Part shown: piece after piece, positions 8,600-16,267 of the stretch
Layout of the letters: each line of letters starts with the position of its first letter
Numbering within the stretch: the first letter of the stretch is position 1
Origin: Nocardia sp. CY41
GTDB taxonomy: Bacteria; Actinomycetota; Actinomycetes; Mycobacteriales; Mycobacteriaceae
DNA length: 64,000 nt
Reading direction: 5' to 3'
NCBI RefSeq assembly: GCF_009829325.1
Contig: NZ_VUOS01000032.1
Span: 1 to 64,000, forward strand
Translations under genes and position numbers: made by a program
Notes under the pieces: generated by a model
What the model was told of the DNA's origin: nothing
Database searches by the model: none
Seen by the model: the letters and a program-made list of their open reading frames with translations, nothing else

Positions 8600-8738
8600 C
8601 CGCGGCGGCGGCACTCACCTCGGCGGAGACGGCGGGGCCGCCAGACCTCGAACCAGATCGCTCCGGTCCGCACTCCTGTCACACTGGTCAGAACGGCCAG
8701 GTGGAAGAGTGCGACCGCCGCGGTCCGTGCACAACCGA

Positions 8739-10163
8739 TCACACGGGTGTCGAGCGAGGTGCTTCGGCGGGGAGGTCGGCGCCGTCCTCTGCTGCGCCCT
8801 CGGCGCCGAGACGAAGCACGGTGGTGAAACCGGCGGCGAGGCAGTCGGTCAAGATCGCGATGTCGGGGATCGCGGCGGTATCGGCGTTGATCGCGACGTA
8901 GCAGGTTCCGGCATGCGAGGTCAGGGTGACGTTGACGGCCGTGCCGATGGTGGGACCGAAGGCGTACATCCGGTCGATCCGCGCCCCGGCGATATAGAGC
9001 GGCACCGGGGAACCCGGGACGTTGGACGCGAGGAAGTCGATATGTTTGAGCATCTCGGTGAGCAGTCCGGCAGGCAGCCGGTTGAACGCCGCGGCGACGG
9101 CGCCGGACAGCGGTATCGCCGGCTCGCGCCGCCAACCGGCGACCGCGGCGTCCACGGCGCGCATCAAGTCCGCGGTGTCCGGGATGTCGGCCGGCAACGC
9201 GAAACGAGCGAGAGTGATCCGATTGCCGCCGAGCGGATCATCGGCTGTGCGAAGGCTGATCGGCATGGTCACCCGCAGCTGGTCGACTCTCGCCCCGTGC
9301 CGATCGTGATACATACGTAGCCCGATGACCAACGCGGTCAGGAACGCATCGTTCATGGTGCAGCCGACCACCCGCGCGGCACGGCGTAGCTGCTCGACGG
9401 GAGCGTCCAGTACTGCCAGCCGGCGACGGAGGCTGCGCTCGGTCATCACCGGCGACAGCGTCGCGGTGACGGGCTGGGCCAAGCGAATCAACGAGGTCGC
9501 CAGCGCGGCACCATCGCGCGCCGCCCGGGCGGGATGAGTGACAGCCCGCCACGCGGTCCGCGGCGTGACCCGCACACCGCCGCGAAGAAGATCCGAGCCG
9601 ACCGACCAGTTCCACGCCAGGATGTCGCGGAACGCGCCGTCACGGTCCTGCGGCGGCTCGGGCGGATGGCCGCGATCGGTGCCCGTCCGATCGAAATCGA
9701 GCAGCGCTGTGGCGATCTGAATACCACCGATGCCATCGGTGAGGCTGTGATGCACCGTCATCACCAGCGCGCATCCCGCGCCGTCCAAGCCGCTGAGCAA
9801 CGTCGAGCGCCAGAGTGGCCGGGCCGGGTCGAACGCGGTCATCGCTTCGGTTCGGGCGAACTCGAGCACCGCGGAGAGGTCCGCCGGTGCCGGCAACGCG
9901 GAACGGCGCAGGTGCCAGGACAGGTCGAAATCCGAATCGAGTACCCACCGCGGCGGGGCGAGACCGAACGGCACGGTGGCCAGCCGATGCCGCAACCTCG
10001 GCACGATGCGGGTGCCGCGATCGATCGTGTCCACCAAACGTTCCCAGTTCGGATCGGTGTCGAGAATCAGGACCGAGACGATTGTCGACCGTAGCGCCGG
10101 ATCACGTTCCATGTTCCAGGAGAACAGGTCCGATTGGGACATGTGGGATTCGCGAGTGGCCAT
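8739..10163 (-). CDS. Wax ester synthase/diacylglycerol acyltransferase (WS/DGAT)
   Basis: A 474-residue member of the WS/DGAT family, which joins acyl-CoA to diacylglycerol or fatty alcohol at the cytoplasmic membrane or lipid droplet. The catalytic HHxxxDG motif is intact as HHSLTDG near residue 140, and the C-terminal half has NDAFLTALVIGLR, a LGGNRITLARFALP stretch and a SNVPGSPVPLYIAGA stretch typical of the family. The ATG at 10163 was chosen; a second ATG at 10142 (MSQSDLF) is possible. It faces the DDN-TM gene tail to tail. In mycobacteria such enzymes store triacylglycerol during hypoxia, which fits the neighbourhood. A second WS/DGAT lies at 24513. Confidence 0.93.
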   Translation of the reverse strand: MATRESHMSQSDLFSWNMERDPALRSTIVSVLILDTDPNWERLVDTIDRGTRIVPRLRHRLATVPFGLAPPRWVLDSDFDLSWHLRRSALPAPADLSAVLEFARTEAMTAFDPARPLWRSTLLSGLDGAGCALVMTVHHSLTDGIGGIQIATALLDFDRTGTDRGHPPEPPQDRDGAFRDILAWNWSVGSDLLRGGVRVTPRTAWRAVTHPARAARDGAALATSLIRLAQPVTATLSPVMTERSLRRRLAVLDAPVEQLRRAARVVGCTMNDAFLTALVIGLRMYHDRHGARVDQLRVTMPISLRTADDPLGGNRITLARFALPADIPDTADLMRAVDAAVAGWRREPAIPLSGAVAAAFNRLPAGLLTEMLKHIDFLASNVPGSPVPLYIAGARIDRMYAFGPTIGTAVNVTLTSHAGTCYVAINADTAAIPDIAILTDCLAAGFTTVLRLGAEGAAEDGADLPAEAPRSTPV

Positions 10164-10195
10164 CGCCTGCTGCCTTCGAACCATGCCGGTACGCC

Positions 10196-10453
10196 TCAGG
10201 TGGATGTGGCGCTGTTGAGGGTTTTCAATCGCCGGGTGTATTCCTCGTCGTCGATCTCGCCACGGGCGTAACGGTCGGCGAGCACCTGCTGCGGAGTGGG
10301 GCCATATGGCACCGTGCGCTGCCCCTGCGAGGGGGCCGCGGTGTAGCGGACCAGTGCCACGATGCCGACGATGACCAGGACCCAGAAGATCACCATGCTG
10401 ATGGCCATCAGGCCATATCCCCATCCGGTCATTCCGTTGCCGTACCAGAACAT
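10196..10453 (-). CDS. Small membrane protein with C-terminal SHOCT domain
   Basis: An 85-codon-scale protein with one transmembrane helix (GYGLMAISMVIFWVLVIVG) followed by a linker and a SHOCT segment (QVLADRYARGEIDDEEYTRRL). SHOCT domains are short helical modules at the ends of membrane proteins, probably for oligomerisation. The ATG at 10453 was chosen because AAGGAGAG precedes it; a longer frame exists but lacks a ribosome site. It is 32 bp upstream of the WS/DGAT gene on the same strand and probably leads that operon. Small SHOCT proteins accompany stress genes in many actinobacteria, but the function is unknown. Confidence 0.82.
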   Translation of the reverse strand: MFWYGNGMTGWGYGLMAISMVIFWVLVIVGIVALVRYTAAPSQGQRTVPYGPTPQQVLADRYARGEIDDEEYTRRLKTLNSATST

Positions 10454-10871
10454 CACCGCAGTCTCTCCTTCACTTCGGGTGTTCGGTTCTTTCACTGTGC
10501 GCGCCGTACACCGATCGGGATACGGCCGAACAGCACTATTCGGGCGGGACGAGAGTCATCTGTCACCAGTCGTGGCCGAGAACGCGACCCGGTCGAGCCG
10601 GACATGCCGGCGGCTATCAGCCCGAGGTCATCCGGGTACGCCAGAATATGGGTCTCGCGTCGGCTGGGCGGAAATGCGAAGAGGGCGCCATGGGCGCCGG
10701 ATTCGACGCTGCCGAGACGCTGTCTCACGCCAGACGCCGAAGGGGCAAAGGTCCTGGTGTTCTCCTGCTTTTGCCCCGCGCGACGGCACGCGGGGTGGGG
10801 CAGACTCGGATCGGAGGACCGCCACACGCGCTGGTGGTCGACGCTGTCGCGGCACGAAGGATGTAACAGGT
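10454..10871. promoter_or_regulatory. 418-bp divergent control region with two weak DosR-like boxes
   Basis: This gap separates the SHOCT-WS/DGAT operon from the plus-strand membrane peptide-ATPase genes. Two 14-mers each match the DosR core at 10 of 14 positions: GGGACGAGAGTCAT at 10546-10559 and GGGGCAAAGGTCCT at 10742-10755. By chance one such match is expected every 400 bp or so, so these are leads only. No credible gene is present. Confidence 0.35.
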
Positions 10872-11021
10872 ATGGCTGCCGGTGAAGTGATCGCGGTCGT
10901 AGTCGTCGGCATTGTGGTCGCCGCGGCGTTGTGTGTGGTCGCGCTCCTGATCGCGGTCTGGTGGACGCGCCGCCATCCCGATCACCGTCACCGGAAGACC
11001 CATCGCAGGATCGGTGCGTAG
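10872..11021 (+). CDS. 49-residue membrane peptide upstream of the P-type ATPase
   Basis: A short gene with a good ribosome site (GAAGGA) before its ATG. It encodes one long hydrophobic helix (about residues 5-30, rich in Val, Ala and Ile) followed by WWTRR and a tail crowded with His and Arg (HPDHRHRKTHRR). The TAG stop lies 23 bp before the ATPase ATG, so the two are likely co-transcribed. Single-helix peptides of this kind often act as small subunits or modulators of P-type ATPases (KdpF, SERCA regulators). The His-rich tail could bind metal. Both ideas are inference; I do not recognise the family. Confidence 0.6.
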   Translation: MAAGEVIAVVVVGIVVAAALCVVALLIAVWWTRRHPDHRHRKTHRRIGA

Positions 11022-11044
11022 ATGATCACCCAGTGGGTGTGCTC

Positions 11045-13747
11045 ATGAGCGAGCGAGCGAACGACAGGCACGGCCGCGATCGCGGTCTTGTCGGAGCCGC
11101 GCGCCGGCAAGGCACGGGCATGAGCGCCGTCGACCTGGTTACCGGACGGCACGGCCTGACCGCCGCCGAAGTGGCCCGCCGACAGGAGCTGGAGGGTCTC
11201 AATGCGCTGCCCGTGCGGCGCGCGACTCCGGCTTGGCGGCGGTTCGCGGGTGAGATGGTGCATTTCTTCGCCCTGCTGTTCTGGGTGGCCGGCGCGCTGG
11301 CATTCGTAGCCGGGATGCCGCAGCTGGGCATCGCGGTGTTCGTCGTGGTGGTGCTGAACGGGCTTTTCGCATTTGTGCAAGAGCAGCGGGCCGAGCATGC
11401 CGCCGAGCGGTTGCGCAACCTGCTGCCTCGCAAAGTGACCGTGGTGCGCGACGCGGCCGTCGTTCAGGTGCCCGCCGATCAGCTCGTCACCGACGACGTG
11501 GTCTTGCTCGCCGAGGGCGACCGCGTCTCGGCGGACCTGCGCCTGGATCGGGCACATGCGCTGGCAGTGGACACCTCGGCGCTCACCGGTGAAAGCGTGC
11601 CTGAACATCCCGGCACGGGCGATGGGGTGTACGCGGGCTGTTTCATCGTCGAAGGCGAAGCCCAGGCAATTGTGGTGGCGATCGGGGAGCGGACCCGGCT
11701 GGCCGGTATCGCGAAACTCACCCAGGCGCAGCGACCGGCGCTCACGCCACTGCGGCGGGAACTAGATCGGATCTCGCGGATCATCGCCGCCGTCGCGATC
11801 GTCGTGGGTGTCGTCTTCTTCTCGCTGGCGCTGCTGGTCGGTACCCCCGCCTCCGACGGGTTCCTGTTCGCCGTCGGCGTCACCGTGGCCGTCGTGCCCT
11901 GCGGGCTGCTGCCGACCGTCACGCTGTCGTTGGCCATGGGAGCGCAGCGGATGGCCGAACGACATGCGCTGGTTCGTCATCTCGAGGCGGTGGAGACGCT
12001 CGGCTCCACCACGCTGATCTGCACCGACAAGACCGGAACCCTCACCCAGAACGAGATGTCGGTGGTCGAGGTCTGGATGCCGGGCGGGGCGGCGACGATC
12101 TCCGGAGACGGCTACGAACCGACCGGCGAGGTGACCTGCACGCCGACGGACGGGCTGGCTTCGCTGCGGGAGCTGGCTCGGGCCGCCCGCCGCTGCTCCT
12201 CGGGGCGAGCGGCGCACCGAGATGGGGAGTGGGTCGCGCAGGGCGATCCGATGGAGGCGGCATTGGACGTCCTCGCCCGTCGAGCCGGTATCGACGAGGA
12301 CGCCGGTACGCGTCCCGAACGCGCCCGATTCCCGTTCGACGCGCGGCGACGACGAATGTCGGTCGTCGTCGACGACCGCGTACTCGTCAAAGGCGCACCT
12401 GATGCGATCTTCTCCCGCTGCATGCCGCAACCGCGGGCGACCGACGCGCTGCACCGGCTGGCCGGGCGCGGGTTGCGGGTGATCGCGGTGGCTGCCCGGC
12501 AGCTAACCGGCCCCCTGCCCACGACGGCGGACGAGGCGGAAGCCGAACTGACTCTGCTGGGGCTGGTCGCATTGGAGGATCCGCCGCGCCGGGGAGCGGC
12601 CGCCGCGCTGGCCGCATGCCGCCGCGCCGGCATCCAGGTCGTCATGATCACCGGCGACCATCCGGAGACTGCCCGCGCGATCGCCCGTGAGGTTGGTCTG
12701 GGCGGCCTTGGAACCCCGGTGTACACCGGTCACGAGCTGCCCAGTGCACCAGCGGAGTTGGGGGAGTTGCTGGACCGGGACGCTGCCGTCGTCGCACGGG
12801 TGACACCGGAGGACAAACTCCGCATCGCGCGAGCCCTGCAGGCGCGCGGTCACGTCGTCGCGATGACCGGTGACGGCGTCAACGACGCACCCGCGCTACG
12901 CGAAGCCGCCATCGGCGTCGCCATGGGCAAGTCCGGAACCGATGTGGCGCGTGAGGCGTCGGATCTGGTGTTGCTCGACGACGACTTCGGCACCATCGTG
13001 GCCGCCGTCGAACAGGGAAGAGCCACGTTCGCCAACATCCGCCGGTTCCTCACCTACCATCTCACCGACAACGTCGCCGAACTGGCTCCGTTCGTGGCCT
13101 GGGCATTGTCCGGTGGCACATTCCCGCTCGCCATCGGTGTGCTGCAGGTGCTGGCCCTCGACATCGGCACCGATGTGCTGCCCGCACTGGCGCTCGGCGC
13201 CGAACCGCCGGCACCGCACGTGCTCGAACGGCCGCCGGCGCGCGGCCATCTGCTCGACCGCAAGCTGTTCGCCCGGGCGTTCGGCGTCCTGGGCCCGGTG
13301 GAGGCGGCGATCGGTCTGGCGGTGTTCGTCGTCTCGTTCCTGGCCGCCGGCTGGCGACCAGGCGAATCCTTCCCTACCGGGCCCGTGTTGGCGGCGAGCT
13401 CCGGCGCTGCCTTCACCGAGATCGTCTTCGGGCAGGTGGCGAACGCTTTCGCCTGCCGCAGCACGATCCGGCCGGTGTGGCGGATACCGCTGAGCACCAA
13501 TCGGCTGCTGCTGTCGGCCGTCGTCGCCGAGATCAGCATGCTCGCCGCATTCCTGTACATACCACCGCTCGCCCACCTGCTCGACCAGTCCGGCCCGACC
13601 GGAACCGGCGCGCTGGTCGCACTGTCCGCTATACCCGCAGTTGTGGCGGCCGACGCTCTACAGAAGCACTTCTCGCGCCGACCCCGCGGCCGCATGAGCT
13701 ACTCTTTACCCGGTAAGGCGACGAAGTTGCCTGATCCCGCCACATGA
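11045..13747 (+). CDS. P-type cation-transporting ATPase (P2-like) with PCGL in place of PEGL
   Basis: A 900-residue P-type ATPase with a cation_ATPase_N segment, the TGES actuator loop (LTGESVPE), the phosphorylation site DKTGT with Asp328, the nucleotide region KGAPD, and the hinge MTGDGVNDAPAL. M5-M6 read TDNVAELAPFVAW and ALDIGTDVLPALALG. In M4 the usual PEGL, whose Glu coordinates cation in SERCA and Na,K-ATPase, is PCGL with Cys286. The DNA (CCC TGC GGG CTG) is unambiguous. The ion is therefore uncertain and may be a soft metal. The ATG at 11045 (MSERAND) was chosen. It probably forms an operon with the preceding membrane peptide. Confidence 0.9.
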   Translation: MSERANDRHGRDRGLVGAARRQGTGMSAVDLVTGRHGLTAAEVARRQELEGLNALPVRRATPAWRRFAGEMVHFFALLFWVAGALAFVAGMPQLGIAVFVVVVLNGLFAFVQEQRAEHAAERLRNLLPRKVTVVRDAAVVQVPADQLVTDDVVLLAEGDRVSADLRLDRAHALAVDTSALTGESVPEHPGTGDGVYAGCFIVEGEAQAIVVAIGERTRLAGIAKLTQAQRPALTPLRRELDRISRIIAAVAIVVGVVFFSLALLVGTPASDGFLFAVGVTVAVVPCGLLPTVTLSLAMGAQRMAERHALVRHLEAVETLGSTTLICTDKTGTLTQNEMSVVEVWMPGGAATISGDGYEPTGEVTCTPTDGLASLRELARAARRCSSGRAAHRDGEWVAQGDPMEAALDVLARRAGIDEDAGTRPERARFPFDARRRRMSVVVDDRVLVKGAPDAIFSRCMPQPRATDALHRLAGRGLRVIAVAARQLTGPLPTTADEAEAELTLLGLVALEDPPRRGAAAALAACRRAGIQVVMITGDHPETARAIAREVGLGGLGTPVYTGHELPSAPAELGELLDRDAAVVARVTPEDKLRIARALQARGHVVAMTGDGVNDAPALREAAIGVAMGKSGTDVAREASDLVLLDDDFGTIVAAVEQGRATFANIRRFLTYHLTDNVAELAPFVAWALSGGTFPLAIGVLQVLALDIGTDVLPALALGAEPPAPHVLERPPARGHLLDRKLFARAFGVLGPVEAAIGLAVFVVSFLAAGWRPGESFPTGPVLAASSGAAFTEIVFGQVANAFACRSTIRPVWRIPLSTNRLLLSAVVAEISMLAAFLYIPPLAHLLDQSGPTGTGALVALSAIPAVVAADALQKHFSRRPRGRMSYSLPGKATKLPDPAT

Positions 13748-13778
13748 TCTCATCTCTTCGAAGCGAGATTCCTGTTCA

Positions 13779-13813
13779 GGGACCGGAGTCCTCGGAGGAA
13801 GGACCGTAGGCCC
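13779..13813. promoter_or_regulatory. Two tandem DosR-like boxes upstream of hsp20
   Basis: GGGACCGGAGTCCT (13779-13792) and AGGACCGTAGGCCC (13800-13813) each match the DosR core at 10 of 14 positions. They are spaced 21 bp start to start, two helical turns. They lie 70-100 bp before an alpha-crystallin gene, the classical DosR target hspX. Tandem boxes at this spacing are usual in mycobacteria. Each match alone is weak; the pairing and location raise the odds. Confidence 0.5.
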
Positions 13814-13881
13814 TACTGCTCGGTGCGGGCGCCGCGTGGAATCGAAGAGTCATCAACCACTCTCTTGGCTGGAGTCGCGCT

Positions 13882-14331
13882 ATGAGCATCCTTTCCTCTC
13901 GCCATGCATTGCTACCGACCTGGCCCGCACTGCCCGATTGGTCCGATCTGATGGCCAGGTTGGAGTCAAGGCCCCCCTGGACCTCGCTCGAGGGCCACAT
14001 GATTCGAGTCGAGGAGAATCTCGAGAAGGGCCGGTACACGTTGCGGGCCGAGCTGCCCGGGGTGGACCCGGCCAAAGACGTCGACATCAGCGTCCGGGAA
14101 GGACAGTTGACGATCAAGGCCGAACGCACGGAACGGAAGGAAGAAGGCACCCGCTCGGAATTTCACTACGGCAGTTTCTATCGGTCGATTCCGCTACCGG
14201 TCGGTGCGAAGGAAGACGACATCGACGCGTCCTACACCGACGGGATCTTGACGGTGACCGTGCCGGTGTCCGAGTCGGAGACCCCGGAGAAGCACATCGA
14301 AATCAAGAAGACCGGGAACGGACACAGCTGA
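13882..14331 (+). CDS. hspX: Hsp20/alpha-crystallin small heat-shock protein (HspX/Acr-like)
   Basis: A 149-residue ATP-independent chaperone that holds unfolding proteins. The alpha-crystallin domain covers about residues 38-145: IRVEENLEKGRYTLRAELPG, DVDISVREGQLTIKAER, and the end motif ASYTDGILTVTVP, where the GxLxVxxP signature appears as GILTVTVP. The length and the IRVEE...YTLRAELPG opening are close to M. tuberculosis HspX (Rv2031c), a dormancy antigen. The tandem DosR-like boxes upstream support hypoxia or NO control, although no such regulator is encoded in the window. It stands alone, with a hairpin about 120 bp downstream. Confidence 0.9.
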   Translation: MSILSSRHALLPTWPALPDWSDLMARLESRPPWTSLEGHMIRVEENLEKGRYTLRAELPGVDPAKDVDISVREGQLTIKAERTERKEEGTRSEFHYGSFYRSIPLPVGAKEDDIDASYTDGILTVTVPVSESETPEKHIEIKKTGNGHS

Positions 14332-14453
14332 CCGCTGCGGAACCCGGGATGGCCTAGGCACACCGGCCGGCCGACACAGCGCATGCCGACCGCTGCTGCG
14401 GGTCAGCGTCAGTCGAGGCCTGCGGAGGGTCTGCCGACCATAGCCGGGATAAA

Positions 14454-14501
14454 GTGCCCAACGCCGCCCCCGCCATCGCCGCCTTGGCCGGCGTTGGGCA
14501 C
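14454..14501. terminator. Hairpin downstream of hsp20 (13-bp perfect arms)
   Basis: Arms GTGCCCAACGCCG (14454-14466) and CGGCGTTGGGCAC (14489-14501) pair perfectly around a 22-nt loop. There is no T-run, but many actinobacterial terminators lack one. It lies 120 bp past the hsp20 stop and 190 bp before the USP-GNAT gene, so it could end hsp20 transcription or act as a leader structure. Confidence 0.5.
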
Positions 14502-14530
14502 CTACGCTGCTGTCTCACGCCCTCGGCGGG

Positions 14531-14550
14531 GTCGGCGATGCATCGCCGAC
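14531..14550. promoter_or_regulatory. 20-bp perfect palindrome upstream of the USP-GNAT gene
   Basis: Ten-base arms GTCGGCGATG and CATCGCCGAC abut with no spacer, 145 bp before the USP-GNAT start. A dimeric regulator could bind here. No gene overlaps it. About 35 bp further on, CAGTCCCG resembles a DosR half-site. Confidence 0.5.
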
Positions 14551-14694
14551 CGACGGGGCACACGGCCATCGGGAACTCGTTCAGTCCCGCCCGGATCACG
14601 TCGATGTGATGCGCGCGGACGGTCTTACTCGGCGGCCGGCGGCCAGTCGGCGGATTCGCGGAAGATGGTCAGCTCTCACGACGGGAGTAACCGC

Positions 14695-16146
14695 ATGACC
14701 ACACACGGGCATCGCCCGATCGTGGTGACCGTCGACCGACCGCCGATCGGGCGCGACGCCGCCCTGTGGTCCGCCCGCCTCGCCGAACGGCTGCACTGCA
14801 CCCTGCGGGTCGTCTACATCGCCACCGCCACTCCTGACGTCTCGGCTGACATCCCAGCGACCGGACCCGAAGCGGCGGCTGGGACGGAACCTGGCGCGAC
14901 AGCCGTTGTCGACGACACGGTCGCGGTCCTGCGCCGCGATCACCCCGACCTCGAGATCAGTGGTGAGTTGATCCACGGACCGGCTGCGCAGGCGTTGGCC
15001 ACAGTTGGAGAGGACGCCCGGATGATAGTCCTCGGTCATCCCGACGTGGCGAAGCTCGACGTGCCGACGGCCGTAACGATGGTTACCGATCACGCCACTT
15101 GCCCGGTAACCGTCTGGCGGGGAGAGCGCGGCCAACTTCCAGACCAGCGCCCCGTGCTTCTCGCCGTGGACGACGACGGCGCCGACGCCGCGCTCGCCGC
15201 GTTCGGCTACGCCCATCTGTTCGGTGCATCGGTCATCGCCGTCAACGTCCAACCGGAGCAACACGAAACGGCCGCTCCGGTCCCTTCGACGAACCGGCAC
15301 GCTCTCGACGCCCACCTGGCCGTGGCACGCGACGCCTTCCCCGACATCACCGTGTCCACCCTTGCCGACATCCCATATCGGTTGTTGAGCGAACGCACGA
15401 CGGGTGCGCAACTGGTGGTCACCGGAACCGATGGTCGCGCGTCTCTTGCGGAAGTACCCGGTCTCGGTTCGTACTTGTTCCACCGCAGCCGGTGCCCCGT
15501 CATGATCTGTCCGCCGCGAATGGCCCCGGTGGGCCTCGGCGCGGATACGATCGCACCCACCGCCGGTACCGTACCGGCACCGTCTGCCCCGCTGATCTCC
15601 GGGATTACCGTCCGCGCATTGACGCCCGACGACCGGGACGCGGTCGCGTCGCTGCACGAGCAGATGTCGGCGCGCGATGCCTACCTGCGGTTCTTCACTG
15701 CCGCTCCGAAGCACATGGACGAGTTCGCGGAACAACTGTGCCGACACGACTCCACCCACCTCGCGCTCGGCGCTTTCGAAGGTGACGACCTGGTCGGAGT
15801 CGCCAATTACGTCGTCACCGACACCACCGCTGGACACATCACTGCGGAGATGGCACTGGCGGTCAACGCGCATGACCAGAAACACGGCATCGGCACATTG
15901 CTCGTACGGCGACTGGGCACGGCCGCCTACTTGCAGGGAGTGGCACATCTGACCGCCGAAATACTCGCGGAGAACACCCTCATGCTCGCGATCATCACCG
16001 AACAGGGGTGGAATGACGCGCTCCGATACGAGGGCGCCACCGTGCACTTCGATCTCGAACTCGAGGCCCACGAACACGAAGATCCGGAGACGCCTGTACT
16101 CCCACGTAAGGGAAATGCAGGCCAAGCATTCCGAAAAGGTCGATAG
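14695..16146 (+). CDS. Two USP-like domains fused to a GNAT acetyltransferase
   Basis: A 483-residue fusion. Residues about 1-135 and 145-285 are universal-stress-protein folds (IVVTVDRPPIGRDAALW; VLLAVDDDGADAALAAF). The first lacks the nucleotide-binding glycines, while the second keeps a degenerate ATP loop (TGTDGRASLAEVPGLGS). Residues about 303-460 are a GNAT acyltransferase with the acetyl-CoA loop HDQKHGIGTLLVRRLG. GGGAG precedes the ATG. The natural reading is a lysine acetyltransferase gated by nucleotide or stress, comparable in logic to mycobacterial Pat (cNMP domain plus GNAT), which acetylates acyl-CoA synthetases. The next gene on the strand, 121 bp away, is such a synthetase. 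The substrate is inference. Confidence 0.88.
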   Translation: MTTHGHRPIVVTVDRPPIGRDAALWSARLAERLHCTLRVVYIATATPDVSADIPATGPEAAAGTEPGATAVVDDTVAVLRRDHPDLEISGELIHGPAAQALATVGEDARMIVLGHPDVAKLDVPTAVTMVTDHATCPVTVWRGERGQLPDQRPVLLAVDDDGADAALAAFGYAHLFGASVIAVNVQPEQHETAAPVPSTNRHALDAHLAVARDAFPDITVSTLADIPYRLLSERTTGAQLVVTGTDGRASLAEVPGLGSYLFHRSRCPVMICPPRMAPVGLGADTIAPTAGTVPAPSAPLISGITVRALTPDDRDAVASLHEQMSARDAYLRFFTAAPKHMDEFAEQLCRHDSTHLALGAFEGDDLVGVANYVVTDTTAGHITAEMALAVNAHDQKHGIGTLLVRRLGTAAYLQGVAHLTAEILAENTLMLAIITEQGWNDALRYEGATVHFDLELEAHEHEDPETPVLPRKGNAGQAFRKGR

Positions 16147-16267
16147 AGGACGTAGCGCCGCTCTCGCCGTCCGGACCGATTCCAGAATCATGCCGGGCTT
16201 TCTGGTACGCATGTTTTTCTCGTCCGAGCGCCTCATCGATCGGCCGAAGACTCCGTAGAATGAAGTG

